DNA of 64,000 nt from Micromonospora sp. Llam0 (GCF_003751085.1 NZ_RJJY01000001.1:5270001-5334000), one strand, 5' to 3'; shown: positions 43,003-52,102, counted from the first letter of the stretch. Notes: generated by a model not told the origin, from the letters alone. Numbers and translations are program-made.

Positions 43003-44657
43003 CCGGCCGCCCCGACCGGGGCGACGTCGGCTCCGACCGGGCCGGAACTGGCCCCGACCGGGGCGAGGTCGGCTCCGACCGGGCCGGAACTGGCCCCGAC
43101 CGGGGCGAGGTCGGCTCCGGTCGGAGCCAGGTCGGTGATGTCGACCAGATGTTCCGGCCCGGTGAGCACCCCGTCGGCGGTGACGATCCGCACCGGCGGT
43201 GCCCCGTCGACGCGGACCAGGCGTACCCGTAGCGTTCCGTCGGAGGTGGTGGTGGTCACCTCCGTAGCGTCCGGCCGCCGGGCCGCCAGCGCGTCGCCCA
43301 GCAGATGGAGAAAGAGCCGGAACTCGGCGGTGTCCAGCTCACCGAGGCGCGACAGTGGGACGGGCCCGTCGGTGGCCAACGCCACTCGGGCGCGGGCCGT
43401 CTGCGCCGTCTCCCGCTCGGCGCGTTCGGCCAGCTGCCGCCGCTGCGCGGAACGGTCCAGCACCCGGCTCGGCGAGCCGCGCCGCTCGTACGATCCGGTT
43501 TTGCGCAGTCGAGGGCTGATCTCCAGCCGGGGTGCCTGGGCCCACGACGTCGATGCCGGCACCGGTCGCTGCTCGACCGCGGCCAGGGTCTCCCCGGTGA
43601 CGGTCAGGTGCCGCACCGGCGACAGGCCGAACGCGGTGTGCCACAGCCGGTGCGCGGCCTCGTCGTCGGGGGCCTGCGCGAACCACAGCGCCAGCGACCG
43701 GAAGTCGGCCGACCGGTCCGACCGGCCGGCCCGGCGTTCGTTGATCGACGCCACCGCGCCGAGCAGCTGCCGGATCGCGCCGATGGCGGCGGTACGCAGC
43801 AGCCGTGCCTGGGACTGCCGGCTGGCGTCGCCGCTGACGAACCAGTCCCGCAGACCGTTCCAGCGTTGCTGCCAGACCACCCGCGCCTGGTCAAGTGCCT
43901 GGTCGTCGGCGTCCTCACCGGGTGCGGCGTCGGCGGTCTCCCGACGGGCCACGATCTCCAGCAGCGGGTGCACCCCGGTCGCCTCGATCCGGTGGGCCAG
44001 GTTGGCGATCTCCGCGCCCCGGTTGGCGAGATCGGCGATGAACCGTTCGATGTACGCGATCAGCTGTTCCTTGTACGCGAGGAAGGCCGCCACATCCGCG
44101 TCGGCGAAGTCGACGGCCCGCCGCAGCGATGCCATGAACGCCTGCGCGTTGTCGGCCAGCCCGGTGAACCGGTCGACCAGGCTCCGCATCAGCAGGTGGG
44201 TCTTTGCCGGGTCGGGCGCGGACCCGGCGGCGGCCTCGGTGGCGATGCCCAGCAGCGCGCGCAGCTGGTCGGCGATGTCGGACAGCGCCACCGACTGCAG
44301 TGCGCCGCGTCGGCCGATCGCCTCCTCGTACGTGGCGATGGCCTGCTCGGCGGCGTGGCCGTGCGCGCTCAACTGATAGAGGTAGCGGGCGCGGTGGAAG
44401 TCTTCCACGGTGGTGACCCGTCCGGTGTCCGGGTCGGCCCGCAGGTTGCCCCACTCGGCGAGCTGGGCCAGCGCCGCCGCGACGGCCTCCAGCGACGCCC
44501 CGGGGCCGATCTCGGCCAGGACGTCCTCCGGCCGCAAATGTACGGTGAACCGCCGTTTCGCGCGGACGAACGCGTTCAGCACGTCCCGGTACAGGGTGAC
44601 GTTCTGCGCCTGCAGGTGCGCGAACGGCTGGGCGGGCGGGCCGGTGCCGGTCGACAT
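42999..44657 (-). CDS. jetA: Wadjet protein JetA (TIGR02677 / DUF2397)
   Basis: 552 residues. JetA is the MukF-like kleisin. Typical N-terminal text is QNVTLYRDVLNAFVRAKRRF (about residues 15-34), followed by winged-helix and helical sections. The C terminus carries an unusual tail built of GADLAPVGASSGPV repeats, encoded by a 42-bp tandem repeat, which is not an ordinary part of the family. The ATG at 44657 is chosen because family members begin close to this point; 13 more codons are open upstream. It is the first gene of the operon. No clear promoter was found in the 82 bp before it. Confidence 0.88.
   Translation of the reverse strand: MSTGTGPPAQPFAHLQAQNVTLYRDVLNAFVRAKRRFTVHLRPEDVLAEIGPGASLEAVAAALAQLAEWGNLRADPDTGRVTTVEDFHRARYLYQLSAHGHAAEQAIATYEEAIGRRGALQSVALSDIADQLRALLGIATEAAAGSAPDPAKTHLLMRSLVDRFTGLADNAQAFMASLRRAVDFADADVAAFLAYKEQLIAYIERFIADLANRGAEIANLAHRIEATGVHPLLEIVARRETADAAPGEDADDQALDQARVVWQQRWNGLRDWFVSGDASRQSQARLLRTAAIGAIRQLLGAVASINERRAGRSDRSADFRSLALWFAQAPDDEAAHRLWHTAFGLSPVRHLTVTGETLAAVEQRPVPASTSWAQAPRLEISPRLRKTGSYERRGSPSRVLDRSAQRRQLAERAERETAQTARARVALATDGPVPLSRLGELDTAEFRLFLHLLGDALAARRPDATEVTTTTSDGTLRVRLVRVDGAPPVRIVTADGVLTGPEHLVDITDLAPTGADLAPVGASSGPVGADLAPVGASSGPVGADVAPVGAAG
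43027..43120. repeat. 42-bp tandem repeat in the 3' end of jetA
   Basis: Two complete 42-bp units (43027 and 43069) and the beginning of a third (43111) follow in register; 42 is a multiple of three, so repeat gain or loss keeps the frame. Each unit encodes fourteen residues. Confidence 0.85.
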
Positions 44658-44708
44658 CTGGCCATCATCGCAGACCCGGATCGGGCCACGACGCACGCAG
44701 CAGGATCA

Positions 44709-44735
44709 TGTGGCCACAAAATTGTGATACATTTC
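44709..44735 (+). promoter_or_regulatory. Operator/promoter of the third vapBC pair
   Basis: The palindrome TGTGGCCACA (44709-44718) lies upstream of a -10-like TGATACATT; the hexamer TACATT (44728-44733) is six bases from the vapB ATG, so the transcript is probably leaderless. Confidence 0.5.
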
Positions 44736-44739
44736 GTCC

Positions 44740-45036
44740 ATGACGACTGCTGGCGAGCACTCGGTTGGTCTTCGAGAACTACGCCACAACACCAGCGAGG
44801 TGCTGGCGCGGGTGCGACACGGCGAGACGATCGATGTGACGGAGTACGGAAAACTGGTGGCGCGGATCGTGCCGGTGGCCGAACGCGAGCCGACGCCCGT
44901 GTTGGACCGCCTGGTCACGGCGGGTCGGGCACGTCTGGCGGTACGGCCAGGATTCCGGCCACGGATGCGGGCCGGGGACGGCACCGACCGACTCGGGGAC
45001 GCCCTTGGCACGCTACGCGACGAGGAACGTTGGTGA
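44740..45036 (+). CDS. vapB: Phd/YefM-family antitoxin (VapB)
   Basis: 98 residues, with the Phd fold in SVGLRELRHNTSEVLARVRH and ETIDVTEYGKLVARIVPV (about residues 8-46) and a toxin-binding C terminus ending LRDEERW, as in the antitoxin at 22.4 kb. It overlaps the toxin by four bases (GTGA). It lies back to back with the Wadjet operon. Confidence 0.92.
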   Translation: MTTAGEHSVGLRELRHNTSEVLARVRHGETIDVTEYGKLVARIVPVAEREPTPVLDRLVTAGRARLAVRPGFRPRMRAGDGTDRLGDALGTLRDEERW

Positions 45037-45434
45037 GTCTCTACTACATCGACACGTCCGCCGCGCTCAAGTTGCTGGCCGAGGAGAGCCACTCCCACGC
45101 GTTCGCCGCCTTCTACGACGACCACCCGGGCGCGTCGTGGGTCAGTTCCACGTTGCTGCGGATCGAGGTGATCCGGGCCGTCGGCCGGGTCATGCCGGCA
45201 GCCCTACCGGATGCCAGAGCCCTCCTGCTGGCCTTCGACTACGTCGACATCGACGACGAGGTCGTGGACGCGGCGATGGACGAGCCGGACCGGATGCTGC
45301 GGTCGCTGGACGCGATCCACCTGGCCACCGCGCGAGTGCTCGGGACGGATCTGGACGGCCTTGCCACCTACGACGACCGGCTGGCGGCTGCGGCGAAGGA
45401 CGCGGGGATTCCCGTCGTCGATCCGCGGGACTGA
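45033..45434 (+). CDS. vapC: PIN-domain toxin (VapC)
   Basis: 133 residues. PIN acidic residues are all present: Asp in YYIDTSAALKLL (about 6), Glu in LLRIEVIRAV (about 43), Asp in LRSLDAIHLATARV (about 91) and Asp in LATYDDRLAAAA (about 110). It belongs to the same subgroup as the toxin at 22.0 kb. The GTG start overlaps the antitoxin stop. Confidence 0.93.
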   Translation: MSLYYIDTSAALKLLAEESHSHAFAAFYDDHPGASWVSSTLLRIEVIRAVGRVMPAALPDARALLLAFDYVDIDDEVVDAAMDEPDRMLRSLDAIHLATARVLGTDLDGLATYDDRLAAAAKDAGIPVVDPRD

Positions 45435-45449
45435 CCAGCCCGCGAGCCG

Positions 45450-46070
45450 CTACCGGTCGCCGCGCAGGTACCGGGTGACCATGTCGACCAGTTCGTTCTC
45501 CAGCGTCTCGACCGGGACGCCGCGCGGGTCGGCCAGTAGCTTGTGTGTGTTGATCTCCACTGTGAACAGGATCAGTTCGGCGGCGGTGTCGACGTCGCGT
45601 ACGTCGACATCCGGGTGCCGGGCGAGCAGGTCACGCAGCTGAGAGACCCGGACCTCGCCGTGCCGGTTGATCGCGTCGAGCAGTTCCGGCGATACCGGCG
45701 CCTCTTCGATCATGATGCGGAGCAGTTGCGGATCGTCCCGATGGTTGTCGATCGCGTCGCGGACGATCGCCCGGACCATCGCCGGCAGGCTCCCGGCGGA
45801 CATGTCGAGCTGATCGGCCTGCTGCCAGGCGCCGCGATCGATGTGGCGGACCAGCAGCTCGGCGAGGATGGCGTCCTTGTTCGGGAAGTACTGGTACAGC
45901 GAGCCGATGGAGATGCGGGCCCGCTCGGCGATGCGGTTGGTGGTCCCGGCGGCGTAGCCGTACTCGGTGAAAACGTGAGCAGCGGCGGTGAGGATGCGCT
46001 CCCGGGTCAGCTCGGCACGCACCTGGCGGGGCCTGCGACGTGGCGCAAGACGATGGTCGCCCGACGGCAT
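45450..46070 (-). CDS. TetR/AcrR-family transcriptional regulator
   Basis: 206 residues. The N-terminal HTH is standard: RERILTAAAHVFTEYGYAAG followed by TTNRIAERARISIGSLYQYF (about residues 23-62). The C-terminal ligand domain is ordinary and its ligand unknown. It is divergent from the siderophore-interacting protein gene, and an inverted repeat lies between them, so it probably represses both sides. Confidence 0.93.
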   Translation of the reverse strand: MPSGDHRLAPRRRPRQVRAELTRERILTAAAHVFTEYGYAAGTTNRIAERARISIGSLYQYFPNKDAILAELLVRHIDRGAWQQADQLDMSAGSLPAMVRAIVRDAIDNHRDDPQLLRIMIEEAPVSPELLDAINRHGEVRVSQLRDLLARHPDVDVRDVDTAAELILFTVEINTHKLLADPRGVPVETLENELVDMVTRYLRGDR

Positions 46071-46115
46071 CCGGGGTCCTCCTCGGCAGCGGCAAAAGCG
46101 AGTAGCAAAAAGATG

Positions 46116-46135
46116 AGCTATTGCTCAGAATAGCT
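46116..46135. promoter_or_regulatory. Probable TetR operator
   Basis: AGCTATTGCTCAGAATAGCT has perfect 7-base arms (AGCTATT/AATAGCT) and a 6-base centre. It lies midway between the TetR gene and the divergent oxidoreductase genes. Confidence 0.65.
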
Positions 46136-46181
46136 TCATGAACTGCGAAAACAAGAGCGGTCAGCGACCCGGTGGTGGATC

Positions 46182-46982
46182 GTGATCCCCAAGGTCCAGC
46201 TGCCCGAGTCACGGACGATGATCAGGCTGGAGGTGCGCCGCCGCGAGTTCCCCACCCCGGGCTTCGCGAGCGTCACCCTGGGCGGCCCCGCCGTCAGGGA
46301 CCTCGTCGTCGCCGGCAACGACCAGGCCGTCCGGCTGTTCTTCCCCCGCGAGGGACAGACCGGGTTACGGATGCCCACCGTCTCGAACGACGCCTGGATC
46401 GCCCAGCTGCTGCTGTGGCCGAAGTCGACCCGGCCGTGGGTCCGCAACCTGACGATCCGGCGGGCCCGACCCGCCGACGACGAGATCGACATCGAGTTCG
46501 CCCTGCACGGCGACTCACCCATGTCGTCCTGGGCACGCACCGCCGAGCCGGGCACCCCGGCCGGGATCTTCGACATCGGCACCATGTACCGACTGCCGGA
46601 GCAGGTGCACCGGCAACTGCTGATCGGCGACGAGAGCGCGCTGCCCGCCGTACTGTCGATCCTGGACGGCACGCCGCCGACGCTGGCCACGGAGGTCTAC
46701 CTGGAGGTCCCGACCAGGGCCGACATCCGGGCGGTCGAGACACCCGCCGGCGTACGCGTCCACTGGTTCAGCCGCGACGACGCGGACCTGCGACCCGGCG
46801 CTCTGCTGGTGGCGGCGCTACGCGACGCGGCCCTGCCGTCGGACCGCTGCTACACCTGGGTCGCGGGCGAGTCCTGGTTGGCCACCACGGTACGGCGACA
46901 CCTGGTCAACGACCGTGGAGTCGCCAAACGGGACATCTCGTTCTTCGGCTACTGGCGCCTCGGCCGGGCCGCACCCGGCTGA
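46182..46982 (+). CDS. Siderophore-interacting protein (FAD-binding ferric-siderophore reductase family)
   Basis: 266 residues. The family pattern is clear: RLFFPREGQTGLRMP (FAD domain, about residues 50-64), RNLTIRRARPADDEIDIEFALHG (given in part: RNLTIRRARP, FALHG), PASSWA-like MSSWARTAEPG (about 113), then AVLSILDGTP and the C-terminal AGESWLATTVRRHL and DISFFGYWRLG. Such proteins release iron from siderophores by reduction. The GTG start is the first in frame; the ribosome site is weak. It lies 45 bp before the triple-fusion oxidoreductase, probably one operon under the TetR regulator. Confidence 0.9.
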   Translation: MIPKVQLPESRTMIRLEVRRREFPTPGFASVTLGGPAVRDLVVAGNDQAVRLFFPREGQTGLRMPTVSNDAWIAQLLLWPKSTRPWVRNLTIRRARPADDEIDIEFALHGDSPMSSWARTAEPGTPAGIFDIGTMYRLPEQVHRQLLIGDESALPAVLSILDGTPPTLATEVYLEVPTRADIRAVETPAGVRVHWFSRDDADLRPGALLVAALRDAALPSDRCYTWVAGESWLATTVRRHLVNDRGVAKRDISFFGYWRLGRAAPG

Positions 46983-47027
46983 CCGAAGACCCAGCTGACC
47001 GAGGAACGGTTGAGAGAGGAATCCCCT

Positions 47028-49256
47028 GTGCGACAGGCAGACCAGGTGGCCACCCCGCGCCGGCTCACGACGGTGGAGCAGGTGGAGAGCATCGTCGGCC
47101 GGCCGGCGTCGATGGTCATGCTCAAGCAGATCAGCGCCCTCGACGAGGGCTGCCGCAGCGTCCTCGCCCGCTGCCCGATCGCCGCCTTCGGCTACCGGGA
47201 CGCCGACGGCACCAGCAGGACGACCTTCATCGGCGGTACGCCGGGGTTCACCCGCGTCCACTCCCCCACCCGGATCTCGTTCGCCCTGGCCGAGCCCGGC
47301 GATCCGCACGGCCCGGTCTCGTTCTTCTTCCTCCTGCCCGGCGTCGGGGAGATCCTGCGGGTCAACGGCACGGTGGTCACGCGTCAGGGCGCGCGGACGA
47401 CGGTCGACATCGAGCAGGCGTACGTGCACTGCGCCCAGGCCGTGCTGCGGTCCCGCCTGTGGCAGCCACCCGCACCGCTGGCACCGCCAACCGGGATCGC
47501 GAGCGACGGTCCGCTGGGCCGGCCCGGTGTCGCCGAGTTCCTGGCCGGCGCAGCGTTCCTCGCACTGTCCAGTTGGGACTCGTCCGGGGACAGCGACACC
47601 AGCCCACGCGGCGACCAACCGACGGTGGCCCGGATCCTGGACGGTCACACGCTCGCCATCGCCGACCGCAAAGGCAACAAACGCGCCGACACGCTGCACA
47701 ACCTGCTCTCCGACGACCGGCTCTCGTTCGCCGCGCTCGTCCCCGGCCGCAGCGGCGTCCTGCACGTACGCGGCCGGGGCGCGATCACCGACGACCCCGT
47801 ACTGCTGGAGACGATGGCGCTGCGCGGCATGGCACCGCACGCGGCGCTGCTCATCGACGTCGAGCACGCCGAGGTGACCGACAACCCGGCTGTGGCACGG
47901 TCGCGGCCCTGGGCACCCGACCGGCACGTCCGGCCCGGCGAGGCCCCGGACCTGATGGCTCTGGCGTCCGACCACCTCACCGCCGGCTCGGCGAACGCCC
48001 CGGGCGGCCCGCCCGCCTTCCTGGTCAAGGCCATCGGGTCGGTCCCGGGGATGCCCCGGCTGCTGCGCCTGGTGCTGAACCGTGCCTACCGTTCCGGACT
48101 GCGCAAAGAGGGCTACGACGGCGTCGAGACTGACGCGGGCGGCCGACGCCACGGCCTGCTGGCCCGGCTGCGCCGCCGGCCGGGAGCCGGGTCGCGGCCG
48201 GACAGCCAACTCCGCGAGGTACGCGTCGTACGGGTCCGCAGGGAGACGCCGGACGTCGTCACCCTCGTGCTGGCCGACGCCGACGGCGGCGACGCGCCGT
48301 TCGACTTCCGACCCGGCCAGTTCTTCACGCTCGTCGTCGACATCGACGGCCGCCCGGTGCGCCGCGCCTACTCGGCCTCGTCGGCGCCCGGCTCGCCACA
48401 TTTGGAGGTCACCGTCAAGCACGTCGAGGGTGGCCGCTTCTCCAGCCACGTGCACCGTGACCTGCGCGCCGGGGACCGCCTCGCGGTACGCGGCCCGTCG
48501 GGCTCCTTCCATACCGGGCAGCAGGCCAGCGGTGACCTCGTGCTGGTCGCGGCGGGCAGCGGCGTGACCCCGATGATGAGCATGATCCGTACCCGGCTCG
48601 CCGGCCGGACCGAGGACGGCCGGACCGAACGCGGCCGGATTGCGCTGCTCTACAGCAGCCGCACCGAGCAGGACGTCATCTTCGCCGACGAGCTGCGCCG
48701 GCTGGAGCGGGAGCACCCCGACCGGTTCTCGGTCACCCACGTACTGACCTGCCGGGACCGGCGGCTCGACGCGGACGGCGCACGGCGCTGGATCACCGAA
48801 CTGTCCCCGGACCGGGACGCCCACTACTACATCTGCGGCCCGGAGCCGCTGATCGACACCGTGCGAGGCGCGCTGACCCGCCTCGGGATCCCGGACGCGC
48901 TGGTGCACCACGAGCGCTACACCAGCGCGGCGGACCTGCACACCAGGGCGGAGGAACCGGCGACCGCGCCGGCCGTGCCCCGGCAGATGACCATCGAGCA
49001 GGACGGACACCCGGCCGCGACGGTGCTGGTCGAGCCCGGCCAGACGTTGCTCGACGCGGGGCTCGCGGCCGGGCTGCCGATGCCGTACTCCTGCACCATC
49101 GGTAACTGCGGGGAGTGCGTGGTGAAGCTCCGCGCCGGGCAGGTCGCGCAGCACGAGCCGAACTGCCTCACCCCACGGCAGCGGGCCGACGGCTACGTGC
49201 TGACCTGCGTCGGCCGGCCGATGTCAGCGGTCACCCTGGACATCGCGGACCCGTGA
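47028..49256 (+). CDS. Triple-domain oxidoreductase: PNPOx-like flavin domain, FNR-type reductase, 2Fe-2S ferredoxin
   Basis: 742 residues. After an N-terminal region (about 1-160) a pyridoxamine-5'-phosphate-oxidase-like split-barrel domain is seen (about 160-320; ADRKGNKRADTLHNLLSDDR). A ferredoxin-reductase module follows (about 400-640): FAD motif RRAYSASSAPGSP, NAD part VAAGSGVTPMMSMI and YYICGPEPL. The C-terminal 2Fe-2S ferredoxin (about 653-742) has CTIGNCGECVVKL and the last Cys in YVLTCVGRP. The N-terminal domain would accept electrons passed from NAD(P)H; the substrate is unknown. GTG at 47028 has AGAGAGGAA upstream and is preferred over TTG at 47010. The siderophore-interacting protein upstream suggests an iron-related or redox-defence role. 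Confidence 0.88.
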   Translation: MRQADQVATPRRLTTVEQVESIVGRPASMVMLKQISALDEGCRSVLARCPIAAFGYRDADGTSRTTFIGGTPGFTRVHSPTRISFALAEPGDPHGPVSFFFLLPGVGEILRVNGTVVTRQGARTTVDIEQAYVHCAQAVLRSRLWQPPAPLAPPTGIASDGPLGRPGVAEFLAGAAFLALSSWDSSGDSDTSPRGDQPTVARILDGHTLAIADRKGNKRADTLHNLLSDDRLSFAALVPGRSGVLHVRGRGAITDDPVLLETMALRGMAPHAALLIDVEHAEVTDNPAVARSRPWAPDRHVRPGEAPDLMALASDHLTAGSANAPGGPPAFLVKAIGSVPGMPRLLRLVLNRAYRSGLRKEGYDGVETDAGGRRHGLLARLRRRPGAGSRPDSQLREVRVVRVRRETPDVVTLVLADADGGDAPFDFRPGQFFTLVVDIDGRPVRRAYSASSAPGSPHLEVTVKHVEGGRFSSHVHRDLRAGDRLAVRGPSGSFHTGQQASGDLVLVAAGSGVTPMMSMIRTRLAGRTEDGRTERGRIALLYSSRTEQDVIFADELRRLEREHPDRFSVTHVLTCRDRRLDADGARRWITELSPDRDAHYYICGPEPLIDTVRGALTRLGIPDALVHHERYTSAADLHTRAEEPATAPAVPRQMTIEQDGHPAATVLVEPGQTLLDAGLAAGLPMPYSCTIGNCGECVVKLRAGQVAQHEPNCLTPRQRADGYVLTCVGRPMSAVTLDIADP

Positions 49257-49420
49257 GCGGCGACCGGTCCGGTGCCGATGATCGATGCCGAGCAGTTCTT
49301 ACCAGGTGCTTACGAGCCGGCCCGAACCCGAACTGCCGCCGCCGGCAGACCCGTACCAGCCGTCGACACCAGGCGCCGACACCGGCCCTGGAATCACTGG
49401 CAACAGGTAGGGAGAGGCCG

Positions 49421-51202
49421 ATGGAACCAAGGAAGAGCCGGGGCCGCCGGGCCGTCGACAGCCGTACGGTCCGCGGCGTGACCGTGGCGGTCGCCACCGT
49501 CGCCCTCGGGGCAACCGCCGTCGTGACCTTCGTGTCCGGTGGCGGCCGCAACTCCGCGTCGGCCGGGTCCATACCGGCCGCCTCGGTCCGGATCGAAGAG
49601 GTCGCGCCGAACGTCGTCGAGGTGGCCGCTGGGCCGAACGGCTCGACCGGCGTGTTCACCGTCGACTGCGGCACCAACGGCAACGGCAAGTTCAGCTCGG
49701 ACAACCCGGTGGCCCAGCCTGGCATCAGCAACGGCGCCGAACACCTGCACGACTTCGTGGGCAACCTCGCGATCAACGCGAACACCAGCGACGAGGCGTT
49801 GGCCGCGTCCGGCACGACCTGCCGCAACGGTGACCGGTCGTCGTACTTCTGGCCGGTGGTGCGCATCGACCGTTCCCCCCGCTCCGGCGTCGGGGACGTC
49901 GGGACGCCGACGGTGTCCTGCCCACCCGCCAGGGACCGCATGCCGTCCATCCCACCGGCCGCGTACGGCAACGTGCAGCGGGCGCTCGGCGAACTCGACC
50001 GGCAGATCGCCGAGGCGAACGCCCGGCTCGCCGGCAGCCAGGGAGTCGACGCCCGGCGCAACAACGAGGTGCTCAGCTGGTTGCGCGCCCGTCGGGCCGG
50101 GACGCTCCGCCAGGTCGCGGGTGAGCTCGGCCAGTTCGGCGCCCGACCGACCGGTCTGATGTCGCTGGTCGACTGCGCGGTCAGCTACGACGCCCTGCAC
50201 GCCGGGCACAGCACGGACGGTCGGACGCAGGCCAACCCGATGGTCGAGTGCCCGACCGTACGGGACCGGCTGCCGGCCGTACCGGCGCAGGCAGCGGCCG
50301 AGGTCGACCAGAATCTGAACCTGCTCGACCGGCAGATCGCCGAGGCCAACGAACGGTTGTTGACCACGGCCGGCGAGGGCGGCCCGAACTTCGCCCAGAA
50401 CGCGATCGTGGGGCCGCTGCGCGACAAGCGGCGGGCCACCCTCGATCGGATCGAGATCGCGATCGGTCGGCACGCGGCGCGGCCGACCGGGCTGACTCAG
50501 CTGGCGTCCTGCACCCTGCTCGGGCCGGGCAGCGGCGACAACAGCGGATCCGGTGACAACGGCGGCGATGGGGGCGACAACGGTGGGGCCGGCGACGGAG
50601 CCGACGGCCCGGACGCCGCACCGTCGGCGCTGCCCGTCCCGTCCGGCCCGGACCTGGAGCTTCCCGGCAACACCGGCGGCATCGTCCGGCCCGCCGAGGT
50701 TCTCATCGAGTACCGGGGCAACCCGGTCAGCAAGGTGACCCCGATGCCCCGGTTCCTGCGGGCGTTGACCGGTGAGTCGAAGCCGACCAGTCGTGGCCCG
50801 GGCAACGCCCGCGAGTCCTGGACCTGCTCCGGCTTCACCGACCGGCTGTCGGACAAGTACCCGATCTGTCCGAAGGGCTCGCAGGTGCTGCGCGTCCATG
50901 ACTTCCCCGGCTGCTGGGACGGGGTCAACATCGACAGCGACAACCACCGGTCGCATCTGTCGTTCGCCGACGCGACCACCGGCGCCTGCCCGACCGGGTT
51001 CGTGGCCATCCCTCAGCTGCGGATCACCATCGCCTACTACATCCCGCGTGACGTGCAGTTCAAGGGTCAGTACCTGCTCGACTCCTTCCCCGAGGAGGAC
51101 CACAACCCGTTCTCCGACCACAACGACTTCATCAACGTCAACTCGGAGAAGCAGATGAGGAAGATCGCCAAGTGCATCAACGCCGGCCGTAGCTGCCGCT
51201 GA
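49421..51202 (+). CDS. Secreted DUF1996 protein with an internal duplicated insertion
   Basis: 593 residues. A signal-anchor is near residues 18-40 (VRGVTVAVATVALGATAVVTF). The DUF1996 domain is split: its first part (FTVDCGTNGNGKFSSDNP, then AEHLHDFVGN) is at about 75-145 and its second (PKGSQVLRVHDFPGCWDG, then HRSHLSF) at about 425-590. The gap is filled by two related ~90-residue segments, each starting CPxxRDRxP and containing LDRQIAEANxRL, at about 167-256 and 277-366, then a Gly/Asp-rich linker. The ATG has GGGAGAGG upstream. The function of DUF1996 is unknown to me; related secreted fungal and bacterial proteins are thought to act on polysaccharides, which is not proven. Confidence 0.85.
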   Translation: MEPRKSRGRRAVDSRTVRGVTVAVATVALGATAVVTFVSGGGRNSASAGSIPAASVRIEEVAPNVVEVAAGPNGSTGVFTVDCGTNGNGKFSSDNPVAQPGISNGAEHLHDFVGNLAINANTSDEALAASGTTCRNGDRSSYFWPVVRIDRSPRSGVGDVGTPTVSCPPARDRMPSIPPAAYGNVQRALGELDRQIAEANARLAGSQGVDARRNNEVLSWLRARRAGTLRQVAGELGQFGARPTGLMSLVDCAVSYDALHAGHSTDGRTQANPMVECPTVRDRLPAVPAQAAAEVDQNLNLLDRQIAEANERLLTTAGEGGPNFAQNAIVGPLRDKRRATLDRIEIAIGRHAARPTGLTQLASCTLLGPGSGDNSGSGDNGGDGGDNGGAGDGADGPDAAPSALPVPSGPDLELPGNTGGIVRPAEVLIEYRGNPVSKVTPMPRFLRALTGESKPTSRGPGNARESWTCSGFTDRLSDKYPICPKGSQVLRVHDFPGCWDGVNIDSDNHRSHLSFADATTGACPTGFVAIPQLRITIAYYIPRDVQFKGQYLLDSFPEEDHNPFSDHNDFINVNSEKQMRKIAKCINAGRSCR

Positions 51203-51294
51203 GCCGTCGGTCCGCCTCCGGTGACCGGGCTGGTCCAGCCGGGTCACCGAGGCGGAGTCACCAGAGCAGGGAAGTCACCCACGGAGCCGGGAGA

Positions 51295-52044
51295 TCACCA
51301 GGGGATGATGCCGTCGTCGTTGACGAACGTGCCGGTCGGGCCGCCGTCGGGCAGCGTGGCCAGCCGGATCGGGGTGGCGGCGGCTTCCTGGACCGGACGC
51401 CCGACACCGCCGGTGAAGTCGGTGGCGACCAGCCCCGGGCAGGCCGTGTTGATCAGGATGTCGGTGTCGGCGAGCTGCCGCACGTAGTGCACGGTGACCG
51501 CGTTGAGGTACGTCTTCGTCGGCGAGTAGGCCGCCATGATCGGGCCCACGTTGATTTCCGGATCGGACTGCCAGGTCAGCGAGCCGACGCTGCTGGAAAT
51601 GTTGACGATGCGCGGCGACGCCGACCGGCGCAGCATGGGCAGCATCGCGTTGGTCACCCGGATCACGCCGTACACGTTGGTGTCGACGATCTCACGGACG
51701 GCGTCGAGGTCGAGCGTGGTCGGGTCCTGCTCCCATCCCGGCCCGGTCTCGCCGGCGATGCCGGCGTTGTTGACCAGGACGTCCAGCCCGCCGGCCTGAC
51801 GTTCGATCAGCTGCGCAGCCTCGGTGACGCTGCGGTCGTCGGTGACATCCAGCGGTACGGCGAACGCGTCGACTCCGGCGGCGTACAGCGTCTTGACGGC
51901 TGCTTCGCCGCGGGCGGTGTCGCGCGCCCCCACCGCCACCCGGTAGCCCTTCGCCCCGAGCCCGGCGGCAATCTCGTAGCCGAGTCCCTTGTTCGCGCCG
52001 GTGACCAGCGCGGTCTTCGTTGCGGTCGTGGTCTTGTCGGTCAT
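51295..52044 (-). CDS. Short-chain dehydrogenase/reductase
   Basis: 249 residues, a classical SDR: cofactor motif TGANKGLGYEIA (about 15), NNAG (about 91), catalytic Ser in NISSSVGS (about 144) and YSPTK (Tyr/Lys, about 173). The Arg in VGARDTARG suggests NADPH. The ATG at 52044 follows the divergent spacer with the LysR gene, so the LysR-type protein is its probable regulator. The substrate is unknown. Confidence 0.93.
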   Translation of the reverse strand: MTDKTTTATKTALVTGANKGLGYEIAAGLGAKGYRVAVGARDTARGEAAVKTLYAAGVDAFAVPLDVTDDRSVTEAAQLIERQAGGLDVLVNNAGIAGETGPGWEQDPTTLDLDAVREIVDTNVYGVIRVTNAMLPMLRRSASPRIVNISSSVGSLTWQSDPEINVGPIMAAYSPTKTYLNAVTVHYVRQLADTDILINTACPGLVATDFTGGVGRPVQEAAATPIRLATLPDGGPTGTFVNDDGIIPW

Positions 52045-52102
52045 GGCCCCGATGGTGGCGCGGCGGTAGCCGCCGTCGTTACACCGTCTGGGTGCCGCTG
52101 TC

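Noticed and set aside
46818..49154. Minus-strand 778-codon open frame
   Set aside because: Antisense to the siderophore-interacting protein and triple-fusion oxidoreductase, both clear families.
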